DNA from: WHSW01 sp963821025
GTDB lineage: Bacteria; Actinomycetota; Thermoleophilia; Solirubrobacterales; 70-9
Direction of reading: 5' to 3'
Length of the DNA stretch: 64,000 nt
NCBI GenBank assembly: GCA_963821025.1
Contig: CAWGCG010000004.1
Location: 372,001 to 436,000, forward strand
Shown here: positions 1 through 7,248 of the stretch, one piece after another
Numbering within the stretch: position 1 is the first letter of the stretch
How the letters are laid out: each line of letters starts with the position of its first letter
Notes under the pieces: model-generated
Databases searched by the model: none
Seen by the model: the letters and a program-made list of their open reading frames with translations, nothing else
What the model was told of the DNA's origin: nothing
Made by a program: the position numbers and the translations under genes

Positions 1-627
1 TCGCACCGGCGCCGGGGGCCCCACAGCCACCGGTGGTCGCCGGCGCATGAGGCTGACGCAGACCGCCGAGAAGGCGAAGGTGCCGGCGTCGACCAAGAAC
101 GCCGGTCCGGGCCCGATTCCGGCGACAAGGGCGCCGCCGATCGCCGGGCCGGCGAAGCGGAAGGAGATCGGCTCGGTGATTCCATAGAGCGAGTTGGCCT
201 GGACGAGCAGCGGGCGCGGGACGATCTCGGGGATCGTCGCCTCATAGGCGGGAGCGAACAGCGCCTGTCCGATCCCGAACGGAACCGACAGCGCGACCAC
301 GTGCCAGAGCTCGATCGAGCCGAGCACCGAGAGCAGACCGATGCCGAGCAGCGAGGAGCCCCGGATCAGATCGGCGGCTATCAGCAGTCGCCGCCTCGGG
401 ATCCGGTCGGCCAGGACCCCGCCGGCGAGGAGGAAGGCGACCATCGGCAGCGTCCAGGCCAGGCCGACGACCGAGAGCGCCGTCGGCGTGTTGGAGATGT
501 CATAGACCTGGAAGGCAAGCGCGACCAGGGTGATCCCGTCGCCGATCAGCGAGACGGTGACCCCCGTGTAGAGAAGCCTGAAATCCCGCTCGCCGAGCGG
601 GCCGAGTACGCGCGGACGACGCCTCAT
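1..627 (-). CDS. MFS transporter, N-terminal part (runs off window)
   Basis: The reverse strand is open from an ATG at 627 to the window edge (209 codons), so the C-terminal half is missing. The part seen is a typical first half of a major facilitator: a short basic N-terminus with ERDFRLLY, several hydrophobic helices, and the loop 2-3 signature GGVLADRIPRRRLL. It resembles the MFS_3/enterobactin-exporter-like group, which exports small molecules across the inner membrane. The substrate cannot be told. The gene starts 12 bp after the alpha/beta hydrolase stop and is probably the third gene of the metF-hydrolase-MFS unit. Confidence 0.82.
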   Translation of the reverse strand, partial: MRRRPRVLGPLGERDFRLLYTGVTVSLIGDGITLVALAFQVYDISNTPTALSVVGLAWTLPMVAFLLAGGVLADRIPRRRLLIAADLIRGSSLLGIGLLSVLGSIELWHVVALSVPFGIGQALFAPAYEATIPEIVPRPLLVQANSLYGITEPISFRFAGPAIGGALVAGIGPGPAFLVDAGTFAFSAVCVSLMRRRPPVAVGPPAPVR

Positions 628-639
628 CGCCGGCTGCGC

Positions 640-1479
640 TCAGACCGGGGCGGCGGCGGAACGCTCGGCCTCGCCGGCGGCGAAGGCCTCGTCGAGGAAG
701 TCGGCGAGCTCCCCGTCGAGCCGGCCCGGGTTGACCCGCCACTCGAGGATCGACTCGGCGTTGACGAGGCGGCCACGGGGCAGCTCGCCGACCAGCATGT
801 CGGAGTCGGTGAACTGATGCAGCGGATCAGACGGGTGGCCGATCACCAACGCGGGCACCCCGATCAGCTCGCGCTCCTCCCGTGGCGGGGCGGTTCGCCC
901 GAACAGCAGCCCCTCCAGCACCGCTTCGGAGGCCTCCGGCGGGCGCCGGGTCCAGTCGAGCGCGATGTCGACGAAGAAATTGCTCCGCGGGACCCGGTTG
1001 GTGAGCATGGCGATCCCCCGAAACAGCGGCTTGCCGACCCGCAGCGCGACCAGGACCGGGAGGAAGATCAGGCCGGCGGCGACCAGGGCGTTGTCGAGCA
1101 CCGGCATCTCGATGAACAGGCCGCGCGCCTTGCCCGGATGGCGGGTGGCCATCTCAAGCGCGGCGTTGGCGCCCAGCGAGGTGCCGCCGACGACCGGCCG
1201 CTCGAGTCCGAGGTGATCGATCAGCCCCGCGATCTGATCCGCGAAGGCGCTGACGCTGTAGGCGCGCATGTCATACGGCTTGTCGGAGGCCCCGTGGCCG
1301 AGCAGATCGAGGGTGATCACCCGGAATCCGCGCGAGGCGATCTCCGGCGCCAGCTGGTCGTACATGTGGCGATTCATCAACAGCCCGTGGACGAGGACCA
1401 GAGCGCGCTCGCCCTCGCCCCAGTCGGCGAAGGCGATCCTGTGCCCTTGATGGCGAAACGACCCCTCGACCGAACCCAT
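640..1479 (-). CDS. alpha/beta fold hydrolase
   Basis: This 279-residue single-domain hydrolase has HGLLMN as oxyanion-hole strand (about residues 31-36), DLLGHGASDKP after strand 4, and the nucleophile elbow GGTSLGAN with Ser101. An acid is likely in GHPSDPLHQF. Where a Gly-His motif is expected the C-terminus reads AESILEWRV, so the catalytic His is not obvious and activity is uncertain. Start chosen at the ATG at 1479 because it overlaps the metF stop as TGATG, a translational coupling arrangement. A longer open frame upstream is only the shadow of metF. Substrate unknown. Confidence 0.85.
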   Translation of the reverse strand: MGSVEGSFRHQGHRIAFADWGEGERALVLVHGLLMNRHMYDQLAPEIASRGFRVITLDLLGHGASDKPYDMRAYSVSAFADQIAGLIDHLGLERPVVGGTSLGANAALEMATRHPGKARGLFIEMPVLDNALVAAGLIFLPVLVALRVGKPLFRGIAMLTNRVPRSNFFVDIALDWTRRPPEASEAVLEGLLFGRTAPPREERELIGVPALVIGHPSDPLHQFTDSDMLVGELPRGRLVNAESILEWRVNPGRLDGELADFLDEAFAAGEAERSAAAPV

Positions 1480-2408
1480 CAGCGGCTGGAGTCGACGGAG
1501 GCCGGCCGTCCGCGCGGGGTTGACTCCGCCCGCTCCCAGGGCCGCGAGGCCCGCAGCGCGGCGAGCACGGCGCGGGTCCCGGGGGCGCGATTGAGCGCGT
1601 AGAAATGGATCCCGGGAGCGCCTTTGGCGAGCAGCTCCTCGCACTGCTGTGCCGCGTAGGCGACGCCGAGCAGGGCCTCGGCTTCGGGGTCGCCGCCGAG
1701 CTCGGCCATCGCCGAGTTGAGCTGCTCGGGAATCGTTGCGTCGCAGAGGTTGCAGATCCTGGCGACCTGGTCGAAGCTCGCGATCGGGATCACACCGGGA
1801 ATGATCGGCACCTCGATCCCCCGCTCGCGAGCCGCGGCGAGGAAGTCGAAGTAGACGCGATTGTCGAAGAACAGCTGCGTGATCAGGAAGCCGGCGCCCG
1901 AGTCGACCTTGGTCTTCAGGTAGTCGAGATCGGCGTCGAGGCTCTCGGCCTCGGGGTGGACCTCGGGAAAGCAGGCCCCGCCGATCGTGAACTCGTAGTC
2001 GCCGGTGATGAACCCGGTGAGCTCGGCGGCGCTCGCCAAGCCGTCGTCGGGCGCCGCGAACTCGGCCTCGCCGCGCGGTGGGTCGCCGCGCAGGGCGAGC
2101 ACGTTCTCGATCCCGATCTCGGCGAAGCGGTCGAGGATCGAGGCGAGTCCCTCCTGGGTCTCGCCGACGCAGCTCAGATGCGCCATCACCTCGATTCCGT
2201 GCTCGCGCTTGATCCGCTCGGCGATCTCGATCGTGCCCTCGCGGGTGGCGCCCCCGGCGCCGTAGGTGACCGAGACGTAGTCCGGCTCGAGCGGCTTCAG
2301 CGCCTCGACAGTCTCGAACAAGAGCTCGAAGCCGGTCGGCGTCTTCGGGGGAAAGAACTCGACCGAGAACACTGGCCGCTGGCGGGCGAGAAGCTCGTCG
2401 ATTCGCAT
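1479..2408 (-). CDS. metF: methylenetetrahydrofolate reductase (MTHFR family)
   Basis: This 309-residue flavoprotein reduces 5,10-methylenetetrahydrofolate to 5-methyltetrahydrofolate in the one-carbon pathway feeding methionine synthesis. The family signature FSVEFFPPKTP is at residues 13-23, followed by YVSVTYGAGG, ALRGDPPRGE and the late motif FYALNRAPGT. Length fits the bacterial single-domain enzyme. The ATG at 2408 is preferred over an upstream in-frame start at 2441 because MRIDELLARQ begins the conserved part. It is divergent from the ABC ATPase (46 bp between starts) and coupled downstream to the hydrolase. A cold-shock-like or folate riboswitch was not seen in the short gap. Confidence 0.95.
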   Translation of the reverse strand: MRIDELLARQRPVFSVEFFPPKTPTGFELLFETVEALKPLEPDYVSVTYGAGGATREGTIEIAERIKREHGIEVMAHLSCVGETQEGLASILDRFAEIGIENVLALRGDPPRGEAEFAAPDDGLASAAELTGFITGDYEFTIGGACFPEVHPEAESLDADLDYLKTKVDSGAGFLITQLFFDNRVYFDFLAAARERGIEVPIIPGVIPIASFDQVARICNLCDATIPEQLNSAMAELGGDPEAEALLGVAYAAQQCEELLAKGAPGIHFYALNRAPGTRAVLAALRASRPWERAESTPRGRPASVDSSR

Positions 2409-2454
2409 CTGCGTGATGGTAGAGCGCTTGCGCACACACACTTACACTCGAGGC

Positions 2455-3249
2455 ATGGCCGGGAGCTCCGAGCCGGGTGCCGCGATCGAGCTGCACGATC
2501 TGGTCAAAGAGTTCGGGCGCAAGCGCGTCCTCGACGGGCTCAGCCTCACGATCCCCGCAGGCGCGATCACGGTCCTGCTCGGACCCTCGGGGGCGGGCAA
2601 GACGGTGACCATCAGCCACATCCTCGGGCTGATCCAGCCCTCGGCCGGCACGGTCCGGGTCGACGGCAGGGACCTCGCCAGGATCTCCGAGCCTCAGCTC
2701 TATGAGCTGCGGCGGGGCATGAGCGTCGTGCTCCAAGGGTCGCTGCCGTTCACCTGCGGCCTCTTCTTCTCGCTCAACGTCTACGAGAACGTCGCCTTCG
2801 CCCTGCGCCAGCGCAAGGACTGGCCCGAGGACCGCGTCCACTCCGAGACGATGACTCACCTGGGTATGGTCGGGCTGCGCGACCGGGCGGCGGCGATGCC
2901 TGACCAGCTCTCGGCTGGGATGTGCAAGCGCGTCGCGGTCGCCCGCGCTCTGGCGCTCGATGCGCGAATCGTGATCATCGACGACTTCGACAGCGGCATC
3001 GACGGGGTCCGCCTGGGTCTGCTCTCGGAGATGATCGTCGACGTCCAGCGCGAGGCCGGCTCGACCTTCTTGGTGACCACCCACAACATGCACGCCGCGC
3101 GGCGGCTCGCCGACCGGGTCGCGGTGCTCCACCAGGGCCGGATCGCCGCCGACGGGCCGGCCGAGGAGGTGCTCGAGTCGCACGAGCCGTTGGTGCGCCA
3201 GCTCGTCAGCGGCAGCACCTCGGGCCCGATCCGGCTCCGCGACGTCTAA
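2455..3249 (+). CDS. ABC transporter ATP-binding protein, MlaF/MceG-like
   Basis: This 264-residue ATPase has Walker A GPSGAGKT (43-50), a Q-loop region, signature LSAGMCKRVAVARA, Walker B IVIIDDFDSGID and H-loop TTHN. The MCE-associated lipid import ATPases (MlaF, MceG) have LSGGM-KR and a D-E-P-x-x-G-x-D stretch, so the family match is to that group. Two differences are visible: the second Gly of the signature is Ala, and the catalytic Glu after the Walker B Asp is Asp. No permease or MCE substrate-binding gene lies nearby. ATPase activity may be slow; lipid transport is inferred only from family resemblance. Ends with a 4-bp convergent overlap with the SDR gene. Confidence 0.82.
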   Translation: MAGSSEPGAAIELHDLVKEFGRKRVLDGLSLTIPAGAITVLLGPSGAGKTVTISHILGLIQPSAGTVRVDGRDLARISEPQLYELRRGMSVVLQGSLPFTCGLFFSLNVYENVAFALRQRKDWPEDRVHSETMTHLGMVGLRDRAAAMPDQLSAGMCKRVAVARALALDARIVIIDDFDSGIDGVRLGLLSEMIVDVQREAGSTFLVTTHNMHAARRLADRVAVLHQGRIAADGPAEEVLESHEPLVRQLVSGSTSGPIRLRDV

Positions 3250-3986
3250 CCGCGCCGATGGGCGATCTTCGCCGTCGCCTGGGCCGTCGGCTTGATCGCG
3301 AGGTAGTCGATGTCGACGTGAGCGGGCCGGCTGACGCAGAAGGCCACGGCCTCGGCCACGTCGGCCCCGGTGAGCGGCTCGAGCCCCTCATAGACACCGG
3401 CGGCTCGCTCGGAATCGCCGTCGAAGCGAACCAGTGAGAACTCCGTCTCGACCATCCCGGGGGCGACCTCGGTCACCCTGATCGAGTCGGCGAGCAGCTC
3501 CAGGCGCAGGGTCTGGGCGAGCGCGTGGACGGCGTGCTTGGCCGCGGTGTAGCCGCCGCCTCCCTCGTAGACCTCGATCCCCGCGACCGAGCCGATGACG
3601 ACGATCTGGGGTTCGCGGCCGCGACGAAGCGCGGGCAGCAGCGCCTTGGTCACCCGGAAAACGCCGCCGACGTTCGACTCCCACATCTCGCGCCAGCGCT
3701 CCTCGTCGGCCTCGGCCACCCGCTCGAGCCCGAGCGCCCCGCCGGCGCTGTGGACGATCACATCGACCGCCGGCAGCTGCGCTGCCAGCGCCGCAACCGA
3801 TTCGGGGTCCGAGACGTCGAGGCGCAACGCTCGGCCACCGACCTGGTCGGCGAGCTGGGCCAGGCGCTCGAGCCGCCGGGCCGCGGCGACGGTTTCGAAG
3901 CCGGCCGCCGCCAGGGCGCGCACGGTCGCCTCGCCGATCCCGCTCGAAGCCCCGGTGACCAGCACGATCCGTCGCTTGCCTTCCAT
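3246..3986 (-). CDS. SDR family oxidoreductase
   Basis: This classical short-chain dehydrogenase (246 residues from ATG 3986; a TTG at 3998 would add four) has the NAD(P) motif TGASSGIG at residues 11-18, HSAGG in place of NNAG, and the catalytic YTAAK. The residue set SER-TYR-LYS appears intact (VIGSVAG before the Tyr). An Arg-rich AAARRLERL segment after strand 2 favours NADP. Closest general resemblance is to YdfG/serine-3-dehydrogenase-like SDRs; the real substrate is unknown. It converges on the ABC ATPase, the two stops sharing CTAA. Confidence 0.85.
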   Translation of the reverse strand: MEGKRRIVLVTGASSGIGEATVRALAAAGFETVAAARRLERLAQLADQVGGRALRLDVSDPESVAALAAQLPAVDVIVHSAGGALGLERVAEADEERWREMWESNVGGVFRVTKALLPALRRGREPQIVVIGSVAGIEVYEGGGGYTAAKHAVHALAQTLRLELLADSIRVTEVAPGMVETEFSLVRFDGDSERAAGVYEGLEPLTGADVAEAVAFCVSRPAHVDIDYLAIKPTAQATAKIAHRRG

Positions 3987-4022
3987 CTCGGGCAACAATC
4001 TAGCCGCGGGGTCGGGTACTAC

Positions 4023-4727
4023 ATGCCGATGGGCGACTCAGAGCTGGAGCGGTCGGTAGAAGCGAGTCGCGAGCCGAGCTTCCTGCTTGCAAAGCCGGAG
4101 AAGCGGCTCTTGACATCGATCGCGGCACGGCTGCCGCGCTCGATCCTGCCCGACGATCTGACCGCGCTCGGGGTGGTCGCGGCGCTCGGCGTCGCCGTCG
4201 CCTATCAGCTCGCCAACGACTCGCTCGACTGGCTCTGGGTCGCCAGCGCGCTCCTCGTCGTCCAGTGGCTGGGCGACTCGCTCGACGGCACGCTGGCTCG
4301 CGTGCGCAAGATCGAGCGGCCCACCTACGGTTATTACCTCGACCACCTCGTCGACGCGATCGCGACCGCGGCGATCGGCATCGGTCTCGGCCTCTCGCCC
4401 CTGATGCTGCTCTCCGTCGGGACCCTGATCGTGGTCGCCTACTTGATCCTGTCGATCAACGTTTACCTCGAGAGCTTCGCCTTCGGCCGTTTCTCGATCG
4501 GCTACGGGTACGTCGGGCCGACCGAGATCCGGCTGATCCTGATCGCCCTGAACACCGCCGTCGCCCTGGGGGCGGCGCTCGACTTCACGATCGCCGAGCT
4601 CGAGCTCAGCGTCTTCGACCTGATCGGGCTCGCGATCGCCGGGACGATGATCGCCCTGCTCGCGGCACGGGCCTGGCGCAACCTGCGCGAGCTCGCCGTC
4701 AAGGAGCCCGCTGCGCCGCGACGTTAG
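4023..4727 (+). CDS. CDP-alcohol phosphatidyltransferase family protein
   Basis: The 234-residue integral membrane protein carries the CDP-alcohol phosphatidyltransferase signature with Asp85, Asp88, Gly89, Ala92, Arg93, Gly103, Asp107 and Asp111. These aspartates bind two metal ions and the CDP-lipid donor. About five to six hydrophobic helices follow. The family makes phospholipid head groups (PI, PG, PS, cardiolipin) or related lipids; which alcohol is used here cannot be told. A second in-frame ATG lies two codons later (4029). The gene stands alone and is followed by the small RNA locus at 4771-4936. Confidence 0.87.
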   Translation: MPMGDSELERSVEASREPSFLLAKPEKRLLTSIAARLPRSILPDDLTALGVVAALGVAVAYQLANDSLDWLWVASALLVVQWLGDSLDGTLARVRKIERPTYGYYLDHLVDAIATAAIGIGLGLSPLMLLSVGTLIVVAYLILSINVYLESFAFGRFSIGYGYVGPTEIRLILIALNTAVALGAALDFTIAELELSVFDLIGLAIAGTMIALLAARAWRNLRELAVKEPAAPRR

Positions 4728-4770
4728 GCGCTGTTTTCCCGCAACTTGCGGACTTCGCTGCTGCGGGGAC

Positions 4771-4799
4771 TTGCAATCGCGCCGAGCGAGGTCTAGTTT
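4771..4799 (+). promoter_or_regulatory. sigma70-type promoter of the small RNA
   Basis: TTGCAA (4771-4776), a 17-bp spacer, then TAGTTT (4794-4799). The expected transcription start, about seven bases on, falls at 4806-4807, exactly at the first base of the closing stem of the RNA below. That coincidence is the main reason to accept this promoter in GC-rich DNA. Confidence 0.6.
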
Positions 4800-4806
4800 T
4801 GCCCCT

Positions 4807-4936
4807 GCGGTTCGGGAGAGAGGACACCGGCGCGAAAGCCAAGCGCGAGGCCCTCTCAGAAGGTGACTCGCAGAGCTTCTGTTCGAGCGAAGGCTACGCA
4901 CGAGGCAGGCTTAGAGAGTCCCCCCGGACCGCTTTT
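4807..4936 (+). ncRNA. putative free-standing structured small RNA, about 130 nt
   Basis: Bases 4807-4816 (GCGGTTCGGG) pair with 4923-4932 (CCCGGACCGC; nine Watson-Crick pairs and one G-U), and TTTT follows directly at 4933-4936. Just inside, GGAC (4822-4825) can pair with GTCC (4918-4921). Internal hairpins are possible, for example around GCTTC...GAAGGC (4875-4893). A closing stem flanked by a promoter and by a T-run is the layout of an independent sRNA with an intrinsic terminator. I do not recognise the family: tmRNA, RNase P RNA and SRP RNA core sequences are absent. A GGGAGAG...CTCTCAG pair recalls a glycine riboswitch, but the other conserved positions do not fit. No convincing ORF lies here. 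Confidence 0.5.
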
Positions 4937-5001
4937 CTGTGCCCGGTCGGAGACCTGGTCGACACCCGGTCGTCCGATCGCCGCTTTACATTCCGCCTCG
5001 C

Positions 5002-5125
5002 GGCGTCGGATAGCCGCCGGCTCGGGTTGGCCTGCCGCCACGGGTCGCGCGACCGGGGCGCATCAAGGGAAGCAGGCGCCGTGGCGTACCCCGGCCGACG
5101 CCACCGCTAGCCCGCTTGCTTCCCG
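5002..5125 (+). promoter_or_regulatory. structured 5' leader of the moxR operon with two competing folds
   Basis: Fold A is a long stem: GGCGTCGG (5002-5009) with CCGACGCC (5095-5102), GGGT (5024-5027) with ACCC (5088-5091), and CGCCACGG (5036-5043) with CCGTGGCG (5079-5086). Its tip holds the perfect palindrome at 5043-5054. Fold B pairs GGGAAGCAGGCG (5067-5078), which lies inside fold A, with CGCTTGCTTCCC (5113-5124; one G-U). The two folds partly exclude each other or form a pseudoknot. The element ends about 54 bp before the GTG of moxR. This looks like a regulatory leader, but ligand and family are unknown and no run of T follows beyond CCTTT. Confidence 0.42.
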
Positions 5126-5178
5126 CCTTTGAGGTGCCTCGTGATCCGCCGGCGACCGCGGGCTCGTACCATGGAGCC

Positions 5179-6129
<951 letters not shown>

Positions 6130-6138
6130 GTAACGACG

Positions 6139-7248
6139 ATGCCCGGAGCGCCGACGGCGGTCGTGCTCGGGGTGGTGCTGGCGCTCGCCGGCGTCGGCTT
6201 CGACTCACCCTCGCTGATCGTCGCCGGGGTCGGGCTGGTCGTGCTCGCGGTCGTCGCGGTCGTCTGGGTCGAGCTTGCCCGGCCGCGACGCCTCGCCCGC
6301 GCTCCCGGCCCGGCACGGGTGGTCGAGGACGACCCCTACCCGGTGCGGATCGAGGCGGTCGGCGCTCGCCTGCCACCGCCGGGCGGCGAGCTCGGCGATC
6401 GCGCCCTCGAGGCGCCGGTCGAGGTCGGGCCGCGCTGGCGGGGCCGGTTCGAGGGCGAGGTTCGCCTGCGCGGGCGCGGGCGTCGGCGACTCGGGACGGC
6501 GTCGCTCGAAGTCCGCGATCCGCTCGGCCTCTGGCGGCGGACCGTCCGCAGCGAGGAGCTCGGCGAGCTCCTGGTGCTGCCTCGCATCGACCCGGTCGTC
6601 GTCGCGGGCCACGGCTCCGGCGGCGCGCGCGCGGGCTCGGTCGGAGGGCTGGAGGAGGGCCTGGCCGCCAGCAGGCTCGACGCCAGGGCGATCGAGCTCG
6701 AGGTCGACGGCCTGCGCGCCTACCGTGACGGGAGCCCGGCGTCGCGAATCCACTGGCCCGCCGTGGCGCGCACCGGTGAGCTGATCGAGCGCCGCCTGGT
6801 CGCCGGGGGGGACGCGGCGCCGCTGGTGGTTCTCGATCCCGCCGCTCCCGTGAACCCCGAGTCATTCGAGGCGGCGGTGCGTGCCGCAACCTCGCTCTGC
6901 GTTCACCTGGCGGGCGCCGGCGGCTGCGCAGCCCTGCTCCCCGGCGCGCGGCGCCCGCTCGAGATCGACCCCGATCTCTCGAACTTCCCCCAGGTCCACG
7001 CGAAGCTGGCGCTGGTCGAAGCGGGCGGGGTCCGGGCACCTGTCTCGCGCGCGGTCCGCACCGGGACGGTCTTCTGGGTGACCGCCGCGGCCCAGCCGGC
7101 GCTACCGCGCGCACTCGGCTCGAGCAGCGCGCGGCGATACCTGGTCGCACCGGGAACGGGTCGGCCGGGCGCCGTCTTCACCGTCGCCGGCTGCGAGGGA
7201 ATCCCCGCCGGAGCCAGGACCAGACAACGGCTGGAGCGCGTCGCATGA
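6139..7248 (+). CDS. DUF58 domain-containing membrane protein
   Basis: The 369-residue product begins with two hydrophobic helices (about residues 5-45), continues with a beta-rich segment, and has the DUF58 core around YRDGSPASRIHWPAVARTGE (the DYRxGDxxRxIHW-type motif) near residue 195. DUF58 domains are distant von Willebrand A-like folds that work with MoxR ATPases. It starts 9 bp after moxR and its stop overlaps the transglutaminase ATG as ATGA at 7245-7248, so the genes are surely cotranscribed. Confidence 0.9.
   Translation: MPGAPTAVVLGVVLALAGVGFDSPSLIVAGVGLVVLAVVAVVWVELARPRRLARAPGPARVVEDDPYPVRIEAVGARLPPPGGELGDRALEAPVEVGPRWRGRFEGEVRLRGRGRRRLGTASLEVRDPLGLWRRTVRSEELGELLVLPRIDPVVVAGHGSGGARAGSVGGLEEGLAASRLDARAIELEVDGLRAYRDGSPASRIHWPAVARTGELIERRLVAGGDAAPLVVLDPAAPVNPESFEAAVRAATSLCVHLAGAGGCAALLPGARRPLEIDPDLSNFPQVHAKLALVEAGGVRAPVSRAVRTGTVFWVTAAAQPALPRALGSSSARRYLVAPGTGRPGAVFTVAGCEGIPAGARTRQRLERVA

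Noticed and set aside
301..1602. 433-codon plus-strand frame opposite metF, hydrolase and MFS genes
   Set aside because: Shadow frame; its translation is Arg/Asp/Glu/Gln-rich with no motif, while the minus strand carries clear families.
1480..3183. N-terminal extension of the alpha/beta hydrolase frame to 847 codons
   Set aside because: The extra part is read through metF and the ABC gene in the wrong frame; the true start is coupled to the metF stop.
4807..4936. Glycine riboswitch
   Set aside because: GGGAGAG and CTCTCAG are present, but the GCCGAAGG-GCAA and CAGGCAAAAGGAC cores are not, and no glycine gene follows.
5036..5086. SRP (4.5S) RNA
   Set aside because: A long hairpin and GGAAGCAG are present, but the GTCAGG arm and tetraloop arrangement of domain IV are missing.
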